IMG/VR virus record: IMGVR_UViG_3300044613_000975
Location: 1-40,825 of that record
Reading direction: 5' to 3' (one strand)
DNA: 40,825 nucleotides
Origin: a virus
Under the pieces are notes generated by a model. It searched no databases, was not told where the DNA came from, and saw only the letters and a program-made list of their open reading frames with translations. Positions 6,185 through 13,090 of this stretch are shown in pieces (the first letter of the stretch is position 1; each line of letters starts with the position of its first letter). The translations under genes were made by a program, and so were the position numbers.

Positions 6185-6799
6185 ATGACGTTTCCCATCA
6201 CCACCACTCTCCGCCGCATCTTTGAGGCAACTCCTTGGGAAGCAGGCAGGCAGCAGGCGCTGGCTGCTGCTAGCAAGACTGAGCCAGACGACGAACCGAT
6301 TACTTTTTCAGCAATCGTTGAAACCGTAGATTTTGATGACGCGCTCTGGTACTGCCGTGCTGAGCCGCAACATTCTCGCCTCTGGCGACTCTACGCAGTC
6401 TGGTGCGCGAGGCAGGTCCAGCATCTAATGGTCGATCCTCGCAGTTTTGCGGCCATAGACGTGGCCGAACGCCATGCCAATGGCATGGCCACGGATGAGG
6501 AGTTGTGCACCGCATGGTCCGACGCAGATGACGCCGCATGGGCCGCATATGACGCCGCATGGGCCGCCGCAGACGCAGCCGCAGACGCAGATAAAGTCGC
6601 AGGTGACGCCGCATGGGCCGCATATGACGCCGCATGGGCCGCCGCAGAGGCCGCCGCAAATGACGCCGCATGTGCCGCTGCATATGCCGCCGCATGGGCC
6701 GCCGCATCGGACGTTGAACGGACCGGCCAGCGCTCCGTCTTCGTCCAACTGGTGACAACTGGCACGCTGCCGCCAGTTAAAGAGGAGACGTACGAATGA
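6185..6799 (+). CDS. Phage protein with Ala/Trp-rich heptad-like repeats (204 aa)
   Basis: Residues 1-110 form a conserved-looking domain (FDDALWYCRA, LYAVWCARQVQHLM, AAIDVAERHANG) that I recall from hypothetical proteins of unrelated phages and actinobacteria, function unknown. Residues 112-180 are tandem repeats of DAAWAAYDAAWAAA type, which should form a long Ala-rich helix or a helical bundle with regular Trp and Tyr. The C-terminus is short and polar. The gene is richer in GC and in GCC/GCA alanine codons than genes on either side, suggesting transfer. Its stop overlaps the next ATG (ATGA), so the two genes moved or function together. Confidence 0.72.
   Translation: MTFPITTTLRRIFEATPWEAGRQQALAAASKTEPDDEPITFSAIVETVDFDDALWYCRAEPQHSRLWRLYAVWCARQVQHLMVDPRSFAAIDVAERHANGMATDEELCTAWSDADDAAWAAYDAAWAAADAAADADKVAGDAAWAAYDAAWAAAEAAANDAACAAAYAAAWAAASDVERTGQRSVFVQLVTTGTLPPVKEETYE
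6530..6648. repeat. 44-base direct repeat, 75-base period
   Basis: An identical 44-base segment occurs at 6530-6573 and 6605-6648, in frame, encoding most of DAAWAAYDAAWAAA twice. The absence of silent differences points to recent duplication or gene conversion. Confidence 0.85.
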
Positions 6800-7170
6800 C
6801 CTACCCCTTGATCACCGTTGCCATGCAGGTTCGCGGCAAGGGTCGGCGCAACGTGAGAATCACGCCTTGTTGGGCCGGTGAGGGCCTCGCTGTCCATAAG
6901 TCTGTGACCCTCGACGGCAACGACAATCCCGTGTTCGTTGACATCGGCCCTAACATCTGGACCCTAACCCACGTTCACACAGGCATGAGGGCGGGAATGT
7001 TTCACGGCAACGTCGATCAAGCAATAGCTTTCGCCCGTCAATGGGATCAGGCGTTTGCTGCAGTGACCACCACCGAGGTTCCGCAACTGCTGGCCCGAAA
7101 CTATCGGGAGGCGCTCTGCCAGGCGCAAGATGAACCCAGCGTGGCGGACATTTTTGAGTCGGGAGTCTGA
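6796..7170 (+). CDS. Hypothetical protein (124 aa)
   Basis: Not recognised. The N-terminal 70 residues alternate hydrophobic and polar residues (MTYPLITVAMQVRGKG, VFVDIGPNIWTLTHVHTG), suggesting a small beta domain; the C-terminal third is helical and acidic. The start overlaps the upstream stop as ATGA, so it is coupled to the Ala-rich repeat gene and probably travels with it. No catalytic motif is evident. Confidence 0.6.
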   Translation: MTYPLITVAMQVRGKGRRNVRITPCWAGEGLAVHKSVTLDGNDNPVFVDIGPNIWTLTHVHTGMRAGMFHGNVDQAIAFARQWDQAFAAVTTTEVPQLLARNYREALCQAQDEPSVADIFESGV

Positions 7171-7173
7171 GCT

Positions 7174-7269
7174 ATGCTTAACCCCGACTTCTACCCCACT
7201 CCACTGTCCACCATCCGCCCCATGGTTCTTCCCATTTCCCCCTCCACCCAGTCCGAGCTAACAGGATAA
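7174..7269 (+). pseudogene. Possible remnant of a FYPTP-type methyltransferase start (31 codons)
   Basis: The frame begins MLNPDFYPTPLSTIRPMV and stops after 31 codons. The DFYPTP signature within the first ten residues is typical of the N-terminus of phage and plasmid N6-adenine methyltransferase-like proteins; the SAM-binding and NPPY/DPPY parts are absent here and in neighbouring frames. The frame runs into the tRNA-like element at 7245. It could be a relic after recombination at that element, or a chance match of a short motif. Confidence 0.3.
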
Positions 7270-7319
7270 GACGGTTCCGCCGCTGCGGAACGATGCAGGT
7301 TCAAGTCCTGCTTGGGTGC
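7245..7319 (+). tRNA. tRNA-like element with non-canonical anticodon arm
   Basis: A 7-bp acceptor stem (CACCCAG 7245-7251 with TTGGGTG 7312-7318, one G-T pair) directly follows a perfect T arm (GCAGG 7295-7299, loop TTCAAGT, CCTGC 7307-7311). Total length including the discriminator base is 75, as for a class I tRNA. The D-loop region has the expected GG (7264-7265). The anticodon arm is wrong: GTTCC/GGAAC leaves an eight-base loop without U33, and the same bases form a tighter 7-bp stem with a four-base loop. It is therefore a decayed tRNA, a tRNA mimic or an integration-site relic. No isotype is assigned. Confidence 0.4.
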
Positions 7320-7376
7320 TATGATTCTCCAGGACAGGGATCTCCTCCATCCCCGGTTCGTTTTGACAGAACCTCA

Positions 7377-7408
7377 GGTCTCGGGATTCCAGTCCCGGGG
7401 CCTTTTTT
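7377..7408 (+). terminator. Strong intrinsic terminator
   Basis: GGTCTCGGGA (7377-7386) pairs over its whole length with TCCCGGGGCC (7393-7402), two G-U pairs, six-base loop, then six T residues. It closes the unit containing the repeat protein and the tRNA-like element. Confidence 0.88.
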
Positions 7409-7462
7409 GTTGCGCCCCAGCCCTTTGTATGGTATCCTCGTAAGGCATACCGAAACAAGGCA

Positions 7463-7921
7463 ATGGTGAAGTTTGGCAAGGACACTTTGAAACTAGGACA
7501 GCAATGGAAACGGGCTGATGGGCAAGTGGCTATTGTTAAGGTCATTGAGGATGATAAAGCTAAGCTTGAGTGCGAAGACGCCTATCTTATCGACTACCAT
7601 TATGCTGATGGCGGCCAAAGCCAATTTCATTGCACCATGCCAGGCAGTAAACTTGTCCAGCCTATAGACGACGGAGAACCTAAAAGTGCTCCAGTTGGTG
7701 ATAGCATTGAGGACGGCGTTGTCCCTGCCGAAGAAGAGCCAATCGTACTAGAACAAGAAGTGATTGTTAATACCGCCCTCAGTAATATCATTGGGAATTA
7801 CCCCGGCATTGGCTATGCAGTGGTGCGAATTGCAGGCTTGCAAATTGAAGTGGACTTTGAAGAACGCTCCCTAACAATTCAAGACAACCCCAATCCCCAT
7901 GACGCTTTTCCTAATATCTGA
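7463..7921 (+). CDS. Hypothetical acidic protein (152 aa)
   Basis: Not recognised. The first half (MVKFGKDTLKLGQQWKRADG) looks like a small beta barrel with a later SQFHC segment; residues 70-105 are a disordered acidic linker (EDGVVPAEEEP); the last 50 residues (YPGIGYAVVRIAGLQIEVDF) look like a second beta domain. It follows a strong terminator, and a 5-bp inverted repeat (7431-7435/7447-7451) lies just upstream, so it may have its own promoter. It overlaps the phosphoesterase start by 23 bases. Confidence 0.6.
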   Translation: MVKFGKDTLKLGQQWKRADGQVAIVKVIEDDKAKLECEDAYLIDYHYADGGQSQFHCTMPGSKLVQPIDDGEPKSAPVGDSIEDGVVPAEEEPIVLEQEVIVNTALSNIIGNYPGIGYAVVRIAGLQIEVDFEERSLTIQDNPNPHDAFPNI

Positions 7922-8435
7922 TACACATTTCGGCCACGCCAAAGCCTGCTCTTTCCTGGACGCCAATGGCAACAAGACACGACCATGGGATACCGCAGAG
8001 GCCATGGATGAGGCAATGGTAGAACGGTGGAATGCAGTTGTCAAACCGCAAGACACTGTGTATCACCTAGGCGATGTTGCAATTCCGCGAAAGTCACTTC
8101 AGATCCTTGGTCGTCTTAATGGCAAGAAAGCATTGATCCGGGGAAACCACGACATTTTCAATCTTTCCGACTACACCGCTTTCTTTTATGAGGTTCGGGG
8201 AGCCTTCGTAAACAAGGATCACTACCTATTCTCCCATATTCCTTGCCATCGTGGCTCAGTAGAGCGGTATCGTGGCAACATTCATGGCCACCTGCATACA
8301 GGACGAATTACACTACCTGACGGCACCATTGATCCGCTTTACTATTCGGTGTGCGTGGAGCACACTAATTTCACGCCAATCGCCTGGGAAGTAGTGAAGG
8401 CCGAAATGGAATCCCTCCAGTCAGATTTGAACTGA
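7899..8435 (+). CDS. Calcineurin-like metallophosphoesterase (178 aa)
   Basis: All signature blocks of the metallophosphoesterase fold are present in order: DTHFGH (residues 8-13), GDVAIPR (near 58), GNHD (near 81), H in FSHIP (near 109) and GHLH (near 127). These bind two metal ions and would hydrolyse a phosphomonoester or phosphodiester. Phage members of this small subfamily are usually annotated only as phosphoesterases; DNA 3' or RNA end processing are possible roles. The ATG at 7899 lies inside the previous gene. The last eight codons (ending LQSDLN) are read from the antisense of a tRNA gene, so the original C-terminus may have been replaced when that tRNA arrived. Confidence 0.88.
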   Translation: MTLFLISDTHFGHAKACSFLDANGNKTRPWDTAEAMDEAMVERWNAVVKPQDTVYHLGDVAIPRKSLQILGRLNGKKALIRGNHDIFNLSDYTAFFYEVRGAFVNKDHYLFSHIPCHRGSVERYRGNIHGHLHTGRITLPDGTIDPLYYSVCVEHTNFTPIAWEVVKAEMESLQSDLN

Positions 8436-8485
8436 CACTATGCGCCTTTTAAGGGCGCTGCCTCTTCCGGTTGGGCTATGGAGGG
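8412..8485 (-). tRNA. tRNA with anticodon UAA (tRNA-Leu by codon), class I shape
   Basis: Read on the minus strand: acceptor CCCTCCA/TGGAGGG (7 bp, no mismatch), TA at positions 8-9, a 3-bp D stem with GG in the loop, anticodon stem GCGCC/GGCGC with loop CTTAAAA, five-base variable loop ATAGT, T stem GTCAG/CTGAC with loop TTCAAAT, discriminator A. The anticodon UAA reads UUA, hence leucine. Bacterial leucine tRNAs normally have a long variable arm, which is missing here. CCA is not encoded. The 3' half overlaps the end of the phosphoesterase gene on the other strand by 24 bases. It lies downstream of the minus-strand packaging block and may be cut from that transcript. Confidence 0.93.
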
Positions 8486-8563
8486 GAAAGTTGTTCGGTC
8501 CAGTACACTGCGGCCCCAGCAGCCAAAAGCCGCCGATTCAATCTAATTGCTTCACGAGTGGGC

Positions 8564-8587
8564 AGGCAAGCCTCATAACGCTTGCCT
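8564..8587. other. Hairpin after the minus-strand block
   Basis: AGGCAAGC (8564-8571) pairs with GCTTGCCT (8580-8587), eight base pairs, eight-base loop. No T-run follows on either strand, so it is not a standard terminator. It lies between the minus-strand genes and the tRNA and could be a processing or stability element. Confidence 0.4.
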
Positions 8588-8612
8588 TGCAACGAATAGC
8601 AAAGCCTGACCA

Positions 8613-8849
8613 TCAGCAGTCGTAAATCCGACATTCAATCATAGTGGGATCTTCCCTACACTTTCTGTCCCAAAACAAGTCCCTATCGTTTTCCTCCATT
8701 GCTCGATGATAGTCCGCAAGGCATTGCGAATACTCGCTGGTCAGGTGGAAAGACGGGTTGCCACTATCCACGTTATCGCAAGTGTCATAAGCAGCATCAA
8801 CAAGTTCAAGCCAGGCTGCTTCTGCTTTTGCGCTGAGCATCTGGATCAT
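8613..8849 (-). CDS. Hypothetical protein (78 aa)
   Basis: Not recognised. It starts MIQMLSAKAEAAWLELVDAA, a clear helix, and contains five cysteines, including a pair-like spacing near the end (KCREDP, ECRIYDC). It is the last gene of the minus-strand packaging block. A longer frame reaches 9002, but that part overlaps the better-looking 57-codon gene in another frame, so ATG 8849 is preferred. There is no ribosome binding site to confirm it. Confidence 0.5.
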   Translation of the reverse strand: MIQMLSAKAEAAWLELVDAAYDTCDNVDSGNPSFHLTSEYSQCLADYHRAMEENDRDLFWDRKCREDPTMIECRIYDC

Positions 8850-8877
8850 GGGAAGCGGCGAGTCGTTCAGCCGTAGT

Positions 8878-9051
8878 CTAGCCTGCCTCTGCAGCCTGAC
8901 GCCGCGCCTCTCTTTCAGCTTTTCGTAACTTAGGCAAAAGTTTGGGTTCATAGAAATGATCCGCTGCCAGCAGTTGCAATGCTGTTTGCTTGTCGGCATC
9001 AAGCAGTGCCAGCAGAAAAGTGATTTCTTTTGCCTCTAAGTCAACAAGCAC
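8878..9051 (-). CDS. Small helical protein after the terminase (57 aa)
   Basis: GTG start at 9051; the product reads VLVDLEAKEITFLLALLD and ends in a strongly charged Lys/Arg/Glu/Ala helix (LRKAEREARRQAAEAG). The composition and heptad pattern are those of a real small helical protein, and it lies 35 bases after the terminase stop on the same strand. A TTG at 9045 is an alternative start. It could bind DNA through the basic tail; that is speculation. It is easily missed because a longer frame covers the same bases. Confidence 0.5.
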   Translation of the reverse strand: MLVDLEAKEITFLLALLDADKQTALQLLAADHFYEPKLLPKLRKAEREARRQAAEAG

Positions 9052-9086
9052 CTTACCACAGGAAAACTATTGCCATACTAATGGCA

Positions 9087-10466
9087 TCAGCGAACCAGAG
9101 AATTGATCCAGTCAATATCATCGCCTTCCGATGCCACCATGATGGCGGCAGCCAATGCAAAGGGAAAGTCGTCTACGTTTGCTTCCTTACCACCAGTCAC
9201 TGTCCATTGCCCCGATTGGCGATACACCACGCTAAGGTTTTTGATTTGCTTGATTGCGACTTCGTGAGGGTACAGGCTAATCAGGCCAGCATTAAACAAC
9301 TGCCGCATCTTGCTAAAAGCCTTCATTTTCGTAGAAACGCTCCAGGTTAGTTCGCTAATTGGAAAGCTCTCCGCAAGTGTTTGAATGGTGGAGGCACTAT
9401 TGAATTGATCAAGAACGATCTCTTTGAAGCCGTAAGCCTTATGGTGCTCCACAATCCATTGCTCTACACCCTTAATGTTGACTTCTCTTTTGCCATTGAT
9501 TTCAAAGTCGGCATCAAAAGAATGAAACTTGTCCACGATTAGCATTTCGCCTTCATAGTGAACAATGGCCGCAGTGTAGTTGTCGCGGCCAACACCACCT
9601 TTAGCAGGGTCTAGAGCCAAGTAGTAGGTGCTTTGAAAGTCGCGTTGTGGCAGTAAGATACCACGCTTTTTGTCTACGGCAGCCTCCACCACTTCTGGAG
9701 CCAGCAAGGCGGATAGATTCTTGGAGAACTGAGCACCATATTCCACCCAAAACTTTTCCGGGTCGCGTTTAAGTTCTGCCTCCAAGAAGCTACAGCCCCA
9801 TGGCAAGTTGGGATTGATTTCCCATGTTGGAATGTTGATGGCCTGCATGAACTTGTATTCACCACTTTGCGCCTCGCAGTAGTGTTCATAGAACAGGCCG
9901 TCCGTGAGCCACGGGGATGAAAGTTCTAGGATTCGTCCATTGTCACCAAATTGGGCAATCGAGGGAGAGAGAGCAGTGTAAATGGCCTTGGCTCCACGGT
10001 TGGCGTCACCTTCAATGCTGAACGCAAGTTCATCCATGATGACCATGACCACGGCTTTACCGCGAGAAGCACGCGCTGAAGCTGGGATTGCCTGGAACAC
10101 GCAACCATTGCTAATTTCAATCTCAGTGGCCGTTTCCCTGATGATTTCTTTGGCGAACTGGCTGTCAATCAGCAGTTGTCGAATGTTGTTCAGTGCGAGC
10201 TTGGCTTGGCTTTGGTCGTTGGCAATGGTGACAACATACCATTTTTCCTTTTTTCTTACCTTGCGCCTGTAGCGTTCCTCTAGGGCAAAGCAAACGTAGA
10301 GGGCTGCCACGGCGGCAAGCAGAGTTTTGCCTGATCTGCGCCCAAGAGCCCAAACACCATGCGTTTTAGTGCCATTAAAGTATTCGTCAACAATCTCCTT
10401 TTGCTTGTCCCACAAGGTAAGACCTAGTGCGTATTCAGCAAACTGCGAGCACTTGAGCATTGTCAA
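9087..10466 (-). CDS. terL: Terminase large subunit
   Basis: This is the motor that packages DNA into proheads and cuts the concatemer. The N-terminal ATPase shows a Walker A motif GRRSGKT (residues 42-48) and Walker B with catalytic acid VVMVIMDELAF (near 140-150). The C-terminal RNase H-like nuclease begins at YLALDPAKGG (near 285), with further acidic residues at IVLDQF and VDDFPFALAAA near the end. Its length of 459 is normal. It is on the minus strand, opposite to portal and all other head genes. The start overlaps the upstream gene by 32 bases; ATG 10460 is an alternative. It may be headful-type, but the packaging mode cannot be read from this sequence alone. Confidence 0.95.
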   Translation of the reverse strand: MTMLKCSQFAEYALGLTLWDKQKEIVDEYFNGTKTHGVWALGRRSGKTLLAAVAALYVCFALEERYRRKVRKKEKWYVVTIANDQSQAKLALNNIRQLLIDSQFAKEIIRETATEIEISNGCVFQAIPASARASRGKAVVMVIMDELAFSIEGDANRGAKAIYTALSPSIAQFGDNGRILELSSPWLTDGLFYEHYCEAQSGEYKFMQAINIPTWEINPNLPWGCSFLEAELKRDPEKFWVEYGAQFSKNLSALLAPEVVEAAVDKKRGILLPQRDFQSTYYLALDPAKGGVGRDNYTAAIVHYEGEMLIVDKFHSFDADFEINGKREVNIKGVEQWIVEHHKAYGFKEIVLDQFNSASTIQTLAESFPISELTWSVSTKMKAFSKMRQLFNAGLISLYPHEVAIKQIKNLSVVYRQSGQWTVTGGKEANVDDFPFALAAAIMVASEGDDIDWINSLVR

Positions 10467-10944
10467 AGGTGGCTATTGGCGATAGTGCGGACTGTGGAAT
10501 AAAGTATGCCTTGCGGCCTTGCCTCGGAGTGTAGGCGTATTGTGGCTGCATAGCTTTTTCGCTGTTAATCCAGCCATGAATGAACAACTGCTCGGGATTC
10601 ATCCAAGTAACTAGAATATAGCGCTTACCTGGCTTGTCAGAAAGTTGCACGATTAGGTCCCGATCATGACCTTTGCGTGTCTTAACGTCAATGTCTGGTG
10701 GTAGGTCAATGGAGTCACGCTTAGCCTCTATCTCCTGATAAAGAAAGTCTTTTAGCCCTAGGTGCTTGGCTACTGCCATTTCGCCCATGGCGCCAATGAT
10801 GTGCATTTCAAGGGCCTTGTCTCCGGTTCTAGCCCCACCATTCCTCCCCCATAGGCCCTTGGCTTCATTTGTTGCCTGGCGTCGATTGGCCTCCGCGATG
10901 GCGTCAGCGACCTCTTCTTCAGTCAGAACGATTGACAGGGGCAC
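10435..10944 (-). CDS. Putative PD-(D/E)XK nuclease-like protein upstream of terL (169 aa)
   Basis: The order GAMGEMAVAKHLG (helix with Glu near residue 52), PPDIDVKTRKG (D-x-K core near 84-94), then a YILVTW strand is the layout of PD-(D/E)XK nucleases. GTG 10944 (VPLSIVLTEEEV) is preferred; upstream codons lie across the portal start and look non-coding. It occupies the position where a small terminase subunit is usually found, but lacks a visible helix-turn-helix DNA-binding domain. It may help in concatemer cutting, host DNA breakdown or end processing. The gene diverges from portal with a 61-base gap that must contain both start regions. Confidence 0.6.
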   Translation of the reverse strand: MPLSIVLTEEEVADAIAEANRRQATNEAKGLWGRNGGARTGDKALEMHIIGAMGEMAVAKHLGLKDFLYQEIEAKRDSIDLPPDIDVKTRKGHDRDLIVQLSDKPGKRYILVTWMNPEQLFIHGWINSEKAMQPQYAYTPRQGRKAYFIPQSALSPIATFDNAQVLAVC

Positions 10945-11005
10945 GAAAAAAGCGCAACCGCCATTATCATAACGGGAACTAGAGTGGGAGAAACAAGCCA
11001 ACAAT

Positions 11006-13090
11006 ATGACCACACTAAACACAGCCAACGGTGGCCCCATTGTGCCCCTTGGGCACTTTGATGGTGACGGCTATAGGGCTGACGGCCTTGCAAATGTCTT
11101 TACTGGCATGGGAACCAGTCGGGATAAGTCGCAAGCCACCACAACTCAGCCAATCATTTTCTTGACACAAGAAGAACTGGAAGGGTTGTATGGAGAATGG
11201 ATACCGCGACGAGTGGTGGATATTGTTGCCGATCAATCCACTCGCAAAGGCTTTCGCATCCTCTTTGGCGGTGATGGCGTTAAAGCCAAGGAAGTGGTGG
11301 GGATGGAGCAGGTTATTGAAGACCTAATGATCCTGGAGCACTTTAACCTCGCCAGCAAAAACGAAAGACTTTATGGCGGGGCAGCAATTCTGCTCTACAT
11401 CAACGATGGTCGGAGCGCTGATCAGCCTGTCAACAAGAATGGCATCATAGAAGTGGAAGGAATGGAAGTGCTTGACCGCTATCAAATTTCTCCAGTAATT
11501 AGCGAAGACAGTCTCTACGACTACGCGAAAGCCACTCATTACCAAATCATTTCAGGCGACCTCATTCAACAGCCATCGCTCTTAAGGATTCATAAAGATC
11601 GCATTTTGCGTTTTGATGGCATGTGGCTCCCATACCGGATTCGACAGAGGAACTATGGGTGGGGCCTGAGCAGTTTGCAGCCAATTTACGATAGCTTTCG
11701 CCACTACTGGACTGGCATTCATTCATCGTCCATGCTTTTAAGTGAGTTTGACATCTTTGTCCACAAGATCCGCAACTTGTCTCAAATGCTTGCCAATGGC
11801 AAAGAGGCTGACGTGAAAAATAGGCTAATCCTGAATGACATGAGCAAGAGCGTGTATCGGGGATTTGCCATTGACGCAGAAAAAGAGGAGCTTGAGTTTA
11901 TCAGTCGGCAATTCTCTGGCATTGGAGAAGTATTAGAGAAACTGCGAGTAGACATTATTGGCGCTTCGCAGATTCCCCATACGATCCTGTTTGGTGAAAG
12001 CCCAAGTGGAATTGGGGCCACTGGCCGCAGTGAGGAGCGAGATTTTGCCAAGCTCTTGGGCGACTATCAGAGCAGTCACTTCCGCCGCCCATTGAAAAAG
12101 CTCATGGAATACCTTTTGCTCAGCAAGCAAGGTCCGACCAATGGGCAAATCCCCGATTCGTGGCGGATTAAGTTCAATGATCTGTTTGAACTAAACGAAC
12201 GGGAGAAGGCTGACGTAAGAGCGCGAGTGGCCGCCGTTGATGGCCGTTACATCCAACTTGGTGTGCTGCATCCCAAGGAGGTGGCTGATGCCCGATATGG
12301 CGGCAGCGAATGGACAATGGAACTGACGCTTGACCCATCGCTACCTCGTGAACTGCCTCAGGCGACACAAGGCAAGCCTGTACCGCCTGGTGGTCGTGAT
12401 CCGTTGAATGAGGAAAATGGTACGTTGCCAATGGACGGAAGCCGGGAGGTGCAAGACAGTGAAGCTGGTTTGTTCATGCCACGGGACTTAGAGGAGCGAC
12501 GTGGAGACGTGAAGTTCACTGACGAGAGCCTGCACAGTCAAGCCGTATCGGCAGCAAAAAGCAAGTTTAAGGTTTGGCCATCGGCCTATGCGAGTGGCTA
12601 TGTCGTTCAACAATACAAAGTTCTCTATAAGAAAAAACACGGTTCACTCTCAGGCGCTTTCAAGGGGGACGATGGTGAAATCCATGCCGATGACCTTGAT
12701 AAGTGGTTTCAAGAGAAGTGGGTGAGGATTGGTGGCAATGGTGAAATCATGGGGCCTTGTGGTGGTCGCAGCGAAGGGGAAGGCAAGCCCAAGTGCCTCC
12801 CAAAAGCAAAGGCCGAAGCGATGAGCCAGGAGGAGCGTCAAACGATTGTTTCTCGCAAACGCAAAGCCGATCCCGACCCAGGAAGGAAAGGGGCTGCGCG
12901 AATGGTGAGCAGCAAGGTTGACGCCATTGATCCATTGAAGGTGGAGGGCACCATTATTGGCGGCATTGACGAAGCCGCCCTGATCGAGGAGGCCGACATT
13001 CGGGCGGCGCTGGAGGAATGGAAACAAGAGGCGCCGGAGAGGTACAAAACGCTGCTGGAAGCCACTGATCTTGACCCGCAGCAACAATGA
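11006..13090 (+). CDS. Portal protein (DUF1073 type) with extra C-terminal domain
   Basis: Residues about 30-430 match the DUF1073 portal family: LTQEELEGLYGEWIPRRVVD near the start, a helix-rich stem, and SQIPHTILFGESPSGIGATG (about 315-335). It forms the ring at the capsid vertex through which DNA enters. Residues 503-640 are a different domain: SAAKSKFKVWPSAYASG, then a Gly-rich MGPCGGRSEGEGKPKCLP segment and a basic SRKRKADPDPG segment. I recall this K.K.(Y/W)PSAYA.G domain from phage and giant-virus proteins, possibly DUF5872, function unknown. DUF1073 relatives can carry the Acb1 anti-CBASS domain, but its paired HxT motifs are not seen. At 694 aa it is longer than a typical DUF1073 portal. 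Confidence 0.88.
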   Translation: MTTLNTANGGPIVPLGHFDGDGYRADGLANVFTGMGTSRDKSQATTTQPIIFLTQEELEGLYGEWIPRRVVDIVADQSTRKGFRILFGGDGVKAKEVVGMEQVIEDLMILEHFNLASKNERLYGGAAILLYINDGRSADQPVNKNGIIEVEGMEVLDRYQISPVISEDSLYDYAKATHYQIISGDLIQQPSLLRIHKDRILRFDGMWLPYRIRQRNYGWGLSSLQPIYDSFRHYWTGIHSSSMLLSEFDIFVHKIRNLSQMLANGKEADVKNRLILNDMSKSVYRGFAIDAEKEELEFISRQFSGIGEVLEKLRVDIIGASQIPHTILFGESPSGIGATGRSEERDFAKLLGDYQSSHFRRPLKKLMEYLLLSKQGPTNGQIPDSWRIKFNDLFELNEREKADVRARVAAVDGRYIQLGVLHPKEVADARYGGSEWTMELTLDPSLPRELPQATQGKPVPPGGRDPLNEENGTLPMDGSREVQDSEAGLFMPRDLEERRGDVKFTDESLHSQAVSAAKSKFKVWPSAYASGYVVQQYKVLYKKKHGSLSGAFKGDDGEIHADDLDKWFQEKWVRIGGNGEIMGPCGGRSEGEGKPKCLPKAKAEAMSQEERQTIVSRKRKADPDPGRKGAARMVSSKVDAIDPLKVEGTIIGGIDEAALIEEADIRAALEEWKQEAPERYKTLLEATDLDPQQQ

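Noticed and set aside
10932-10937. Perfect TTGACA in the terL-portal divergent region as a portal promoter
   Set aside because: No -10 hexamer at 16-18 bases; the nearest TATCAT is 27 bases away. The hexamer also lies within the coding start of the minus-strand nuclease gene.
11006-13090. Acb1-type anti-CBASS nuclease domain at the portal C-terminus
   Set aside because: The DUF1073 family name is linked to Acb1, but the paired HxT motifs of the 2H phosphoesterase fold are not present in residues 430-694.
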